Shown here: positions 45,818 through 54,988 of the stretch, one piece after another
How positions within the stretch are numbered: the first letter of the stretch is position 1
How the letters are laid out: every line of letters begins with the position of its first letter
From: an uncultured Alphaproteobacteria bacterium
Lineage (GTDB): Bacteria > Pseudomonadota > Alphaproteobacteria > HIMB59 > GCA-002718135
DNA length: 64,000 nucleotides
Assembly: GCA_902601455.1 (NCBI GenBank)
Contig: CACKNC010000004.1
Span: forward strand, 1-64,000
Direction: 5' to 3'
Translations under genes and position numbers: made by a program
The notes under the pieces: model-generated
Told to the model about the DNA's origin: nothing
Seen by the model: the letters and a program-made list of their open reading frames with translations, nothing else
Database searches by the model: none

Positions 45818-48177
45818 TGAGTAAAATTATACAAAATTTTAAAAATATATCGTATGGTCCTGCACCAGAGGATAATAAGGATGTAATGTCTTGGATTAAT
45901 TCACTGCATAATCCAAATCATTTATTTATAAATGGGTCATGGGTAAAATCAAAATCATCAAAAAAAATTCAAGTTATCAATCCAGCTACAAATAAAAAAT
46001 TAACCTCACTTTCGATGGCTAATAAAGCCGATGTAAATGCAGCTGTTGGGGCAGCAAAAAAAGCCTATACTTCTTGGTCCAAAACATCATCAGATACCAG
46101 AGCAAAATATCTATATGCGCTAGCAAGATTAATTCAAAAACATTCTCGTTTTTTATCTGTTTTAGAGACTATTGATAATGGAAAACCAATAAGAGAGACT
46201 AGAGACATTGATATTCCATTAGTGGCAAGACACTTTTATTATCATGCTGGTTGGGCAAAAAAAATTGATACAAAAACTCATACACCTATAGGTGTTATTG
46301 GTCAGATTATTCCTTGGAATTTTCCTTTATTAATGATGGCGTGGAAAATTGCTCCAGCGATTGCTGCTGGTAACACTGTTGTCTTAAAACCTGCTGAATT
46401 TACTTCGCTAACTGCTTTATATTTTGCTGAGTTGTGCCAAAAAGCTAGAATACCAAAAGGTGTAATTAATATTATTACAGGAGACGGCAGTACAGGAGAA
46501 TTAATTACATCACATGTTGATACAAAAAAAATTGCTTTCACGGGATCAACAGAAGTTGGAAAGAAAATAATTCAATCGACCGCAATACAAGAAAAAAAAT
46601 TAACAATGGAGTTAGGCGGTAAGTCACCTTTTATTGTTTTTGAAGATGCTGATCTTGATAGTTCTGTTGAGGGTGTAGTTGACGCAATTTGGTTTAATCA
46701 AGGGCAAGTGTGTTGTGCTGGCTCTCGCTTATTAGTCCAAGAAAGTGTTGAAAAAATATTTATTAAAAAATTAAAAGCTCGCATGGAAAAATTACGTGTA
46801 GGTAATCCACTTGATAAATCTATTGATATTGGCGCTATTGTTGCTCCGGTTCAATTAAAAAAAATTCAATCAATTGTAAAAAAGGGAGAGAAGGAAGGAT
46901 CCAAATTATGGCAACCTAGTTGGGCTTGTCCAACTGATGGATTGTTTTATCCTCCTTCAATCTTTACTAATGTTTCACCATCTTCATTTATTGCACAAGT
47001 TGAGATTTTTGGACCAGTTTTATCTGTTCTAAGTTTTAGAACCCCTAGTGAAGCAGTGACTATTGCTAATAATACTCCCTATGGGTTAGCGGCAAGTATT
47101 TGGTCAGAAAACATTAATCTTGCTCTTGATATTGCGCCTAAAATAAAAGCAGGAGTTATATGGATTAATTCAACTAATTTATTTGACGCTGCATGTGGCT
47201 TTGGAGGATATAAAGAGAGTGGTTTTGGCAGGGAAGGTGGTATTGAAGGTATAAGAGCGTATCAAGATAGTACGCTCCCTGAAGCTTCAACTGTTTCTAA
47301 AAAAGTTTTTAAAAATAAAATCGAGATTCCATCCATTGATACAACACCCAAATTATATGTTGGAGGTAAACAAAAAAGACCTGATAGTGGATATTCTTTT
47401 AATCAACTTTCAGCGCAAAAAGAATTTATTTGTGATATTGCAAGAGCAAATAGAAAAGATGTAAGAGATACGGTTGAAGCAGCTTCAAAGTCAAAGATAG
47501 CAAGTTTAAATAATTTTAATCGTTCGCAGATTTTATTTTATTTAGCAGAGAATTTATCACAAAGAAAAGAAACGTTTGTTAATTTATTAATGATTATTAC
47601 TGGGGTAAATAAAAATGAAGCAGTAAAAGAATTTGAACAATCTTGTGAAAGAGTGTTTTATTATGCTTCGATGGCAGATAAGTTTGAAGGAAATATTCAT
47701 AATCCTCCAATGCGTGGATTAACTTTAGCTGTTAAAGAGTCAATTGGTGTTGTGGCAAGCATCATGAATGATCATCAACCACTGCTTAGTTTATCAACAA
47801 TTATCTCTTCTCTTTTTGCAAATGGCAATGCGAGTATTATTGTTCCTTCAGAAAAAACATCATTAATTGCAACATCCTTGTATCAAGTTTTTGAAACCTC
47901 TGACATTCCAGCAGGTTCAATAAATATTTTAACAACAAAAACTAATGAACTTAATGACACTTTAACCCAACATGAAAATGTTCATGGTATATGGGCTTTT
48001 TCTGGAAATGCGAAAGTTCGATCATCTATTATTCATGGTACTGTCTTCAATTTGAAGCGTTATTGGTGTCCAAAGAATACTAATATAGATTGGGCAAATA
48101 CCTCTGAAGAATTTCTTAATGAATTTCTTTACGAAGGATCCCAAGTAAAAAATATTTGGATCCCATACGGAGAATAA
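45817..48177 (+). CDS. Double-domain aldehyde dehydrogenase
   Basis: A 786-residue protein. Residues about 35-495 are a full NAD-dependent aldehyde dehydrogenase with QIIPWNFPLLM, FTGSTEVGKKI, the general-base Glu in MELGGKSP and the catalytic NQGQVCCAG cysteine (near 299). The second part (about 510-786) repeats an aldehyde-dehydrogenase-like fold but lacks the catalytic cysteine motif, so it is probably structural. Such double proteins sit next to deoC in many alphaproteobacteria. The inferred job is oxidising acetaldehyde from DeoC. Confidence 0.9.
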   Translation: MSKIIQNFKNISYGPAPEDNKDVMSWINSLHNPNHLFINGSWVKSKSSKKIQVINPATNKKLTSLSMANKADVNAAVGAAKKAYTSWSKTSSDTRAKYLYALARLIQKHSRFLSVLETIDNGKPIRETRDIDIPLVARHFYYHAGWAKKIDTKTHTPIGVIGQIIPWNFPLLMMAWKIAPAIAAGNTVVLKPAEFTSLTALYFAELCQKARIPKGVINIITGDGSTGELITSHVDTKKIAFTGSTEVGKKIIQSTAIQEKKLTMELGGKSPFIVFEDADLDSSVEGVVDAIWFNQGQVCCAGSRLLVQESVEKIFIKKLKARMEKLRVGNPLDKSIDIGAIVAPVQLKKIQSIVKKGEKEGSKLWQPSWACPTDGLFYPPSIFTNVSPSSFIAQVEIFGPVLSVLSFRTPSEAVTIANNTPYGLAASIWSENINLALDIAPKIKAGVIWINSTNLFDAACGFGGYKESGFGREGGIEGIRAYQDSTLPEASTVSKKVFKNKIEIPSIDTTPKLYVGGKQKRPDSGYSFNQLSAQKEFICDIARANRKDVRDTVEAASKSKIASLNNFNRSQILFYLAENLSQRKETFVNLLMIITGVNKNEAVKEFEQSCERVFYYASMADKFEGNIHNPPMRGLTLAVKESIGVVASIMNDHQPLLSLSTIISSLFANGNASIIVPSEKTSLIATSLYQVFETSDIPAGSINILTTKTNELNDTLTQHENVHGIWAFSGNAKVRSSIIHGTVFNLKRYWCPKNTNIDWANTSEEFLNEFLYEGSQVKNIWIPYGE

Positions 48178-48191
48178 GTTATAAAATTACT

Positions 48192-48650
48192 ATGTTAATC
48201 AATATAGATCCAATTTTAAGTCCAGAAATTTTAAAAACAATGCGGGAAATGGGTCATGGTGATCGCTTAGTTATCTCTGATATTAATTTTCCTGCTCATT
48301 CGAATAGCAACCGGGTACACCGACTTGATGGTTTAGACATGGCAACAGTTATGCGTGCTGTTCTTTCAGCTTTTCCTTTAGATAGTTTTGTTCCTGCAGC
48401 AGTTCACCGAATGGAAATAGATGATAGTCCCGATCAAATCAATGAAGCTAACCAGGAAGTTTTTGATGTGATCAAAGAGGTTTCAGGAGATCATTGGACC
48501 ATTGGTTCATTTGAGCGTCAGCAATTCTATAAAGAGTCAAAAAATACTTATGCGTTTATTACGACAAGTGAACGTCGACCTTTTTGTAATTTTATTTTAA
48601 CAAAAGGTGTAATTAAACCAGATGGAACGGTTTGGGTTTTAGATAAATAA
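48192..48650 (+). CDS. RbsD/FucU-family sugar mutarotase
   Basis: Members interconvert the anomers of ribose or fucose so that a kinase or isomerase can use them. The 152-residue protein has the N-terminal SPEILKTMREMGHGDRLV with its catalytic His, and a C-terminal FITTSERRPFCNFILTKGV. I start at ATG 48192, just after the aldehyde-dehydrogenase stop; an earlier in-frame ATG (48156) would extend into that gene. Given the ribokinase that overlaps it, a pentose is the likely substrate. Confidence 0.85.
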   Translation: MLINIDPILSPEILKTMREMGHGDRLVISDINFPAHSNSNRVHRLDGLDMATVMRAVLSAFPLDSFVPAAVHRMEIDDSPDQINEANQEVFDVIKEVSGDHWTIGSFERQQFYKESKNTYAFITTSERRPFCNFILTKGVIKPDGTVWVLDK

Positions 48651-49564
48651 TGAGCATTAGTGTTCTAGGTATTTATGTTGCTGATCTTGTTTTTTTTGGA
48701 AAAAAAATTCCTGTAGAGGGAGAAACAATATTAGGAAATAATTTTCTGATTGGTCCTGGTGGTAAAGGATCTAATCAAGCAGTTGCCGCCGCTAAAGCGG
48801 GAGCGAAAACATATTTTATTTCAAAGATTGGTGATGATCAATTTGGTGAAATGGCAACAAAGATATATGATGAAGAAAAAGTTGATTACTCGAATGTTAT
48901 TATTTCTAAAGAACATTCAACGGGTGCAGCCGCTATAATGGTAAATGAGCAATCTGGAGCTAACGCCATCAATGTATTTCCAGGAGCAGCAGGGGCTATT
49001 ACCAATAGTGATATTGATAATGCTGAAGAGGCGATCAAAAATTCAAAAATTTTTCTCACGCAGTTAGAGGCACCAAAAGATACGGTGATGTATGCGATTA
49101 AAAAAGCAAAAGATTTACGGGTTGATACAATACTTAATCCAGCACCCGCAGCTGACATTGATAAAAGTATTTTTCCTTTTATTGATTATTTTACTCCTAA
49201 TGAAACTGAAGCAAGTTTTTATGTTAATCATCCAGTTGAAACATATGAAGACGCAAGTAAAGCTGCAAACACATTACTTGGTATGGGAATTAAAAATGTT
49301 ATCATAACTCTTGGAGAAAAAGGAGCATACTTTGCAAATACGAATGAAAATTTTTTATCTCCCATCGCAAACTTATCAAATCCAGTTGTGGACACTACAG
49401 GCGCTGGCGATGCGTTTAATGCAGGTTTAGCAGTGGCATTAACAGAAGGTCAAAATATTAAAGATGCAATTGCATTTGCAAGTGCTACAGCTGGATTATC
49501 AACAACTAAAATTGGTACCTCAAATTCTATGCCTAATCGCAAGGAAATTGATAATATCCTTTAA
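48650..49564 (+). CDS. rbsK: Ribokinase (PfkB family)
   Basis: Phosphorylates ribose, or possibly 2-deoxyribose, with ATP. The 304-residue protein has the PfkB signatures GPGGKGSNQAVAAAKAGA near residue 32 and DTTGAGDAFNAGLAVAL near 247 with the catalytic Asp. It overlaps the RbsD/FucU gene by one base and ends the deoC-aldehyde dehydrogenase-mutarotase-kinase set. No sugar transporter is in the window, so the pathway may serve salvaged nucleosides; deoxyribokinase activity would join the set into one pathway. Confidence 0.9.
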   Translation: MSISVLGIYVADLVFFGKKIPVEGETILGNNFLIGPGGKGSNQAVAAAKAGAKTYFISKIGDDQFGEMATKIYDEEKVDYSNVIISKEHSTGAAAIMVNEQSGANAINVFPGAAGAITNSDIDNAEEAIKNSKIFLTQLEAPKDTVMYAIKKAKDLRVDTILNPAPAADIDKSIFPFIDYFTPNETEASFYVNHPVETYEDASKAANTLLGMGIKNVIITLGEKGAYFANTNENFLSPIANLSNPVVDTTGAGDAFNAGLAVALTEGQNIKDAIAFASATAGLSTTKIGTSNSMPNRKEIDNIL

Positions 49565-49582
49565 TTAGTATAGAATGAAGTT

Positions 49583-49762
49583 ATGCAAGAATATTTAGAG
49601 AAATTATTGTATTTTTGGGCTGGAATTACAGGTATTGGATTAGTTTTAGTCATTATTTATTGGGCTATATCAACAATAATCTATGTTGCCTTTGTCTCTT
49701 TGTTTATAGCTATTGTTGCTGCAGCTTTTTATCAATTTTATTGGTCAAAAAGAAATCGCTAA
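49583..49762 (+). CDS. Small two-helix membrane protein
   Basis: A 59-residue frame from ATG 49583, starting MQEYLEKLLYFWAGITGIGL, with two hydrophobic helices (about 10-31 and 34-51) and a basic C-terminus (YWSKRNR) that points to the cytoplasm by the positive-inside rule. It fills the gap between rbsK and sbcB. The composition is coding-like, but I recognise no family. Confidence 0.55.
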   Translation: MQEYLEKLLYFWAGITGIGLVLVIIYWAISTIIYVAFVSLFIAIVAAAFYQFYWSKRNR

Positions 49763-49799
49763 CATTTTCCAAATCCAAAAATTAGTGTAGTTAACTCAT

Positions 49800-51314
49800 A
49801 TGTCTGTAAAGTATATATTTTATGATTTAGAGACAACTGGAAGAGGGAAGAAAGAGAGTCCAAATGCATTTGGTACTACTCCTAAATGGGAGCAAATTAT
49901 GCAAATTGCAGCGATTGTCACTGATGAAAATTTTCAAGAAACAAACCAAAATATAAATGAATTTTGCAGACCACGTACATCAATTATATCCCAACCAGGA
50001 GCGCTACTAACAACGCAAAATGGTATTAGGGAGGCGCTTCACGCAACGCAATCTTCATATGAATTGATGAAAAAAATAAATACAACTTTTGATGAATGGA
50101 AAAAAGATGCTGATGAACCAATATTTATTGGACATAACATTATTGATTTTGATGAGTCTGTTTTAGAATATAATTTATTTAATAATTTATTTTTTCCTTA
50201 CATCACAAGAAAGAGTAGGGGGGACACGTTAAGTTTAGCAAGAGCATTATATGCGCTTAATCCTAGTAGTATGAAGACACCTTTAACGGCAAGAGGTAAT
50301 CCAAGTTTTAAATTAGAAAAATTAGCTGAATTAAATAATTTACCAATTGAATTTGCTCATGATGCCTTAAGTGATGTCAGGACATCTATTGCTTTAACTA
50401 AATTTATACAAGAAAGTGATAAGCAAAATTGGTCCCAACTACAAATGTCCATGAACAAAGAAAGGGCTATTGAATATGTAACATCCAATAAAGGATTTTG
50501 TTACATGACTAGTTTTGCTGGCAGAGTAAAGTTGCAAGCATTATCGATGGTCTGTGAATCCCAGTACAGTGGCTGGTTTCATACAATTGATTTAGCACAT
50601 GATCCAGAACCTCTAATTGAATGTAATGCAGAAGAATTTAAGAAATTAATAAAAAAGAAAAATCGCTACGTGATATGCAATCAACACCCAATCTTATTGC
50701 CTGGTAAAATTGCTTCAAATTATAAACCTTACAATGAAATTGGAGCTGATGTACTCAATGAACGAGCAAAGATGGTGTATAAAAATAAATCTCTTGCTGA
50801 TAAATTTAAATTAATGGAAATAGATAGACAGATAGAAAAAGAAGAAGAGTCTTCTCAAGATAACATTTTTCCAGAGAGTAAAGCAAATATGTTTACACAA
50901 TTTGGTCAAGCAACTGATCTAGCTCAATTCCATGAAAAAGATACGTGGGAGGAAAAGTACAAAATTGCACTTGGTATAAAAGATCCGCGAGCTAATTTTA
51001 TGTTAAAACGTCTTATTTTTGATGAAAGTCCTAAAACTTTATCTGTAGAAGATTTTAAAATGGTTCACCATGAACTTCATGATCGATTAGTGATTAATCA
51101 GGAGAGACCTTTTACAACAATACCAGAGGCAATGAATTATGTTGATACGGAGTTCACTAAATTAGAAGAAAACGATGATGAGGATAAGGAGAAAAAATTA
51201 ATTATTCTAAAAGATTATAATAAATATTTGCAGTTTTTAGAAAAATATTTCTCCAATAAAAATGCTGAACCTCTTCCTACAGGTCCTGACTTAGCCAAAA
51301 TAATTTATGATTAA
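49800..51314 (+). CDS. sbcB: Exodeoxyribonuclease I
   Basis: Processive 3'-5' single-strand DNA exonuclease used in recombination and mismatch repair. The 504-residue protein has the DEDDh motifs YDLETTGRGKKESPNAF at residue 8, GHNIIDFDESVLEYN near 118, and the third motif HDALSDVRTSIAL near 188, followed by the SH3-like and C-terminal helical domains. The length matches the family. It overlaps uppP by one base. Confidence 0.93.
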   Translation: MSVKYIFYDLETTGRGKKESPNAFGTTPKWEQIMQIAAIVTDENFQETNQNINEFCRPRTSIISQPGALLTTQNGIREALHATQSSYELMKKINTTFDEWKKDADEPIFIGHNIIDFDESVLEYNLFNNLFFPYITRKSRGDTLSLARALYALNPSSMKTPLTARGNPSFKLEKLAELNNLPIEFAHDALSDVRTSIALTKFIQESDKQNWSQLQMSMNKERAIEYVTSNKGFCYMTSFAGRVKLQALSMVCESQYSGWFHTIDLAHDPEPLIECNAEEFKKLIKKKNRYVICNQHPILLPGKIASNYKPYNEIGADVLNERAKMVYKNKSLADKFKLMEIDRQIEKEEESSQDNIFPESKANMFTQFGQATDLAQFHEKDTWEEKYKIALGIKDPRANFMLKRLIFDESPKTLSVEDFKMVHHELHDRLVINQERPFTTIPEAMNYVDTEFTKLEENDDEDKEKKLIILKDYNKYLQFLEKYFSNKNAEPLPTGPDLAKIIYD

Positions 51315-52099
51315 TGTTTGAGTTACAATTCTTTTTAATTGGAATTATTCAGGGAGTAACAGAGTTTTTACCCATTAGTTCCTCTGGTCATTTAGTTTTA
51401 TTTGCAAAATTGACTAATTGGGAAGATCAAGGATTGTTTACTGATATTTCAGTCCACTTCGGAACTTTGTTTGCTGTTGTGATGTATTTAAGAAAGGACA
51501 TTTATTATTTCTTAACCAATATTTTTCAATTTAAACTCTTTGAGGACCAAATAATTTTTAAAATTATTTTAGCAACACTTCCAGCAATTATATTAGGTTA
51601 TTTTATTTATGATTACGTCAGTTTATATTTTAGAAGTATTCAATTGATTGCTTTATCAAGTATTGTATTTGCCATTATTTTATTTTTTGCTGATAGAGTC
51701 AAAATGGAAAGTAAAAGCTGGAATAAAATCACTTACATAGAAGCCGTTGTTGTAGGATTATTTCAAGTACTAGCATTTATTCCAGGTGCTAGTAGGGCAG
51801 GAGTAACTATTACAGGTGCACGGTTATTAGGGTATGATAGATTAAACGCGGCAAGATTTTCTATGATATTATCAATTCCTATTATTCTTGCATCAATGAC
51901 ATTATCTTTGATCAATATATTTAAAGAACAGTATGTCGCAGTTAATTTTTATCAATCATTTTCTGCATCCTTAGTGGCCTTTATTACAGCTTTATTATCA
52001 ATCATATTTCTTATGAGGTTTATAAAAAAAGCAAATTTTAATATTTTTATAATATATAGAATTCTTCTCGGAATTATTCTATTGGTTATATATGTTTAA
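51314..52099 (+). CDS. uppP: Undecaprenyl-diphosphatase UppP (BacA)
   Basis: Integral membrane phosphatase that recycles undecaprenyl pyrophosphate for cell-wall synthesis and sets bacitracin resistance. The 261-residue protein has the E-rich motif GVTEFLPISSSGHLVL near residue 14 and the PGASRAGVTITGARLLG motif near residue 156, both catalytic. About eight membrane helices. It overlaps the next gene by eight bases. Confidence 0.95.
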   Translation: MFELQFFLIGIIQGVTEFLPISSSGHLVLFAKLTNWEDQGLFTDISVHFGTLFAVVMYLRKDIYYFLTNIFQFKLFEDQIIFKIILATLPAIILGYFIYDYVSLYFRSIQLIALSSIVFAIILFFADRVKMESKSWNKITYIEAVVVGLFQVLAFIPGASRAGVTITGARLLGYDRLNAARFSMILSIPIILASMTLSLINIFKEQYVAVNFYQSFSASLVAFITALLSIIFLMRFIKKANFNIFIIYRILLGIILLVIYV

Positions 52100-53024
52100 A
52101 ATCTCAGGTGCCTATTGCGCAGTATTAACACCGCTTAATAATAATCTTTCAATAAACAACAATCTTCATCTCCGCCATTGCCAATCTTTAATGCAAAAAG
52201 GTTTAGATGGCTTAACTATTTTTGGGACAAATGGTGAGGCTAGTAGTTTTTCAGTCAGCCAAAAAATTCAAAGTATAGAATTCTTATTAGAAAATCAAAT
52301 AGATGTCAGTAATTTGTTAATAGGTAGCGGATCATCATCTTTAGAAGATGCAATTACATTAACAAAATTTAGTGCGAAAATCGGAGTAAAGGCATCGCTT
52401 CTTATACCTCCATTTTATTTTAAAAACGTAGCTGATGATGGAGTAATCGCATATTATCGAAATGTTATAGAGAGTTCTTGCGATAATGAATTTAAATTTT
52501 TATTGTATAATATTCCTCAGCACTCAGGCGTTACAATTAATTTCAATATTATTGAAAATTTACTTAAATTATATCCTAATAACGTCGTTGGTCTTAAGGA
52601 CTCAACAGGTAATATGGATAATATGCTCAAAACAATAAAATATTTTTATAATTTTGCTGTTTTTTGTGGCAATGGAGCAATGGCTCTTCACACATTAAGA
52701 CGAGGAGGGGCAGGAGCAATAACTGGTGATGCTAATATTACGTCTAAATTATTAAGTTTTATTATTCATAATTTTAAGAGAGAAAAAGAAATAGATAATT
52801 TTAATGATATCCAGGTTTTAATGGAAAATATTCGCAATGTATTAAGCAGTCATGAACAAATAAGTTTATTAAAAGCTTATTATTCCATTGCTGATAGAAT
52901 GGAAGAATGGAATAATCTTATGCCACCGCTTAAAAAGATTGAAAACCCTTCAAATAATAAACAAGTAACTGCTCTATTAGACTTAGTAGAACAAATAGAT
53001 ATTTTAGTACCTTCTAGTTCTTGA
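52092..53024 (+). CDS. DHDPS/N-acetylneuraminate lyase-family aldolase
   Basis: A 310-residue TIM-barrel class I aldolase. The GTNGEASSFS motif (near residue 45), the catalytic Tyr in FLLYNIPQHSG (near 141) and the Schiff-base Lys in VVGLKDSTGNMDNM (near 167) are all present. It could be dihydrodipicolinate synthase (DapA), but the sequence diverges from typical DapA and its neighbours are not lysine genes, so a keto-sugar-acid or other aldolase is as likely. It is convergent with fxsA, overlapping by 21 bases. Confidence 0.82.
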   Translation: MFKISGAYCAVLTPLNNNLSINNNLHLRHCQSLMQKGLDGLTIFGTNGEASSFSVSQKIQSIEFLLENQIDVSNLLIGSGSSSLEDAITLTKFSAKIGVKASLLIPPFYFKNVADDGVIAYYRNVIESSCDNEFKFLLYNIPQHSGVTINFNIIENLLKLYPNNVVGLKDSTGNMDNMLKTIKYFYNFAVFCGNGAMALHTLRRGGAGAITGDANITSKLLSFIIHNFKREKEIDNFNDIQVLMENIRNVLSSHEQISLLKAYYSIADRMEEWNNLMPPLKKIENPSNNKQVTALLDLVEQIDILVPSSS

Positions 53025-53366
53025 GACAAAATAATTTTTTGCTCTAAGGGCAATAAAATCTTGAACAGGTTTTAAGAAAACGGCAAAACCAACACAATCA
53101 GTAAAAAAACCAGGTGTAATTAGTAATAATCCTGAAATTAGTAAAAAAATGCCACCTTTAATTTCCTCAGTTGGCATTATACCCTCTGACATATTTTGAC
53201 GGGCATTAAATAAAAGGCTTAACCCTTTTTTTCTTATTAAAAAAATACCAATCAAAGCAGTTATTAAAATTATAGCAATAGTATTAAGGATTCCAATATT
53301 TGAACCAACAGTAATAAAAATAGTAATCTCAAGAATAGGGATAATGATAAAAATTAAAAATATCAT
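53004..53366 (-). CDS. fxsA: FxsA family membrane protein
   Basis: A 120-residue inner-membrane protein with FxsA features: several hydrophobic segments, PILEITIFITVGSNIG near residue 10, the MPTEEIKGGIFLLISGLLLI segment near 64 and LLITPGFFTDCVGF near 77. FxsA overproduction relieves F-exclusion of phage T7 in E. coli; the natural role is unknown. It overlaps the downstream-strand SbmA-like gene by four bases, so the pair is probably one operon. Confidence 0.85.
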   Translation of the reverse strand: MIFLIFIIIPILEITIFITVGSNIGILNTIAIILITALIGIFLIRKKGLSLLFNARQNMSEGIMPTEEIKGGIFLLISGLLLITPGFFTDCVGFAVFLKPVQDFIALRAKNYFVSRTRRY

Positions 53367-54367
53367 TCAGTCGAATTCTCTACGTTATCCTGTTGAATAT
53401 TGATTTCAATTTTTGTTTCAAATTCTCTAAGTCTTTTATACACACTTGCTAGTTCAATAATTGTTGGCCAAGCCCTAAAGAGATATTGTAAAGATCCTTC
53501 TACTCTTCCAAATGCACGAATAATTTGTTGCATCACTCCTAAAGTCATGACGCCTGCAACAATAGCAGGAGCTAGAAAGATGTAAGCTGCTAATACATTG
53601 GCTTGCAGATATGCTAATCTTCCTATGCTAAAGTAAAGATAATACAAGTAGCTTTTGAAATGGATTGATCTAACACCATCAAAAAGTTCATCAAGTGTCT
53701 TAGGTCTTACGCCACCATCATCTTCCGCGATGACTAATATTTTTCTGTAAGCAGCTTCTTTTTTTTGAAGATCATATTCAATTCCAACCAATCGAAGAAC
53801 CCATGCTAAGATGATCATAAGTATTGTTCCACCCACGGCCCAAATAAAAGCTCCAGAAACTAGACCGTATTGCCAATCACCAAACCACAAAATTGGGATT
53901 CCAATAGAAAGTGTCATTAATAATGGGAAAAATTCAACAAGGACCAAAACAGACTCAATTAGACTTGTACCTAATCCCTCCATTATTCTACTAAATTTTA
54001 TTGTATCTTCCTGTACCCTTTGACTCGCACCTTCTATAGTGCGAGCTTTATCATAAACGCTGTGATACCATTCAACCATTGCCGTTCTCCAGCGAAACAA
54101 AAAATGTGATGTAAGAAAAGATATTGCCAGACCAAGAACAATCGATAAAACTGCCAGTTTAGCAAAGCTGGCAAGAGAACTCATATATTCTTGCATTGTA
54201 ACTGCATTAGGAGTCCCCAATGCTTTTTGGATCATATCATAAAACTCACCAAACCATTCATTGATTAGGACATCTATTTGTACTTGAACCCATATTGATG
54301 TAAGTATAACTATAGAGCCTATATATGCCCAAGCATACCATTTAGGATTAGTGAAGAATTTAAACAT
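53363..54367 (-). CDS. SbmA/BacA-family peptide transporter
   Basis: A 334-residue inner-membrane protein of the SbmA/BacA-like family, a proton-driven ABC-exporter-fold transporter without an ATPase domain. WYAWAYIGSIVILTSIWVQV near residue 9, the QRVQEDTIKFSRIME coupling segment near 115 and a C-terminal LRAFGRVEGSLQYLFRAW-like segment are typical. SbmA imports peptide antibiotics such as microcins; BacA also affects very-long-chain fatty acids in symbionts. The native substrate here cannot be told. Confidence 0.87.
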   Translation of the reverse strand: MFKFFTNPKWYAWAYIGSIVILTSIWVQVQIDVLINEWFGEFYDMIQKALGTPNAVTMQEYMSSLASFAKLAVLSIVLGLAISFLTSHFLFRWRTAMVEWYHSVYDKARTIEGASQRVQEDTIKFSRIMEGLGTSLIESVLVLVEFFPLLMTLSIGIPILWFGDWQYGLVSGAFIWAVGGTILMIILAWVLRLVGIEYDLQKKEAAYRKILVIAEDDGGVRPKTLDELFDGVRSIHFKSYLYYLYFSIGRLAYLQANVLAAYIFLAPAIVAGVMTLGVMQQIIRAFGRVEGSLQYLFRAWPTIIELASVYKRLREFETKIEINIQQDNVENSTE

Positions 54368-54413
54368 TGTTATTTATATATGGTCAATTTCAATAAATTA
54401 AAGAATCTTTACA

Positions 54414-54806
54414 TTACTTCAGAAAGTCATCAACCTCAACCTGATAGGACTCAACAAGTCTATTTGTTTCATTTGCCATACCCACTATAGCAATTAATTC
54501 TTTTAACATTTTATCTGACATTCCTTTTTTCTTAGCAGCCGCTGTGTGTGATCTTATGCAGTATTCACAGCTATTTGTCATTGACACCGCTATGTAGAGC
54601 ATTTCTTTTGTTAGTGGATCTAAAGCTCCTTTTTTCATAATATCTTTTAGTGAATTCCAAGTTCTTTCTAGAGTATCTGGATCATTGGCAATGGTTTTCC
54701 AGAAATTTGGAATTTCCTTAATTTTTCTTTCTTTTTTTATGTTGTCAAAAACCTTCTTTACTTTACTTTTAGCCTTAGTTTCTTCAATTGGGGTAAAAAT
54801 TGTCAT
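54414..54806 (-). CDS. Carboxymuconolactone decarboxylase/AhpD-family protein
   Basis: A 130-residue all-helical protein of the AhpD-like fold. The redox CxxC is in NSCEYCIRSHTAAAKKKGM (near residue 74), with the downstream His expected for the alkylhydroperoxidase proton relay, and the upstream EMLYIAVSMTN segment carries the family Glu. Probably a peroxidase-like or decarboxylase-like enzyme of unknown substrate. A good ribosome site (AAGGAGGAT) precedes its ATG. Confidence 0.85.
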   Translation of the reverse strand: MTIFTPIEETKAKSKVKKVFDNIKKERKIKEIPNFWKTIANDPDTLERTWNSLKDIMKKGALDPLTKEMLYIAVSMTNSCEYCIRSHTAAAKKKGMSDKMLKELIAIVGMANETNRLVESYQVEVDDFLK

Positions 54807-54862
54807 TTATCCTCCTTATTTGGAGGCTATCATAAATTAGAAAAGGTAAAGATTAAAGCTGG

Positions 54863-54946
54863 TTATTTTTTCTTTTGGCGTCTTTTGTTACGTCTGTATT
54901 TGGAACCTCTTTTACGACGACCACGATGTTTTTTTGGATAACCCAT
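54863..54946 (-). CDS. 27-aa very basic protein
   Basis: A 28-codon frame (ATG 54946, stop 54863-54865) encodes MGYPKKHRGRRKRGSKYRRN followed by KRRQKKK. 18 of its 27 residues are Lys, Arg or His. The length and charge resemble small ribosome-associated or RNA-binding proteins, but I do not recognise a family. It fills most of the gap between the AhpD-like gene and the LysR gene, and its relatively high GC content contrasts with the flanks, which argues it is a conserved gene rather than chance. Confidence 0.5.
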   Translation of the reverse strand: MGYPKKHRGRRKRGSKYRRNKRRQKKK

Positions 54947-54988
54947 ATTTATTGAGGTTTATACAAATTCTTTGAAGTAAGTCAAAGA

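Noticed and set aside
53004-53024. Truncation of the DapA-like gene or fxsA because their 3' ends overlap
   Set aside because: Both proteins have complete family length; 3' overlaps between convergent genes are common in this window.
52092-53024. Firm naming as dapA
   Set aside because: Catalytic residues fit the whole DHDPS/NAL superfamily and the neighbours do not support lysine synthesis, so only the family is claimed.
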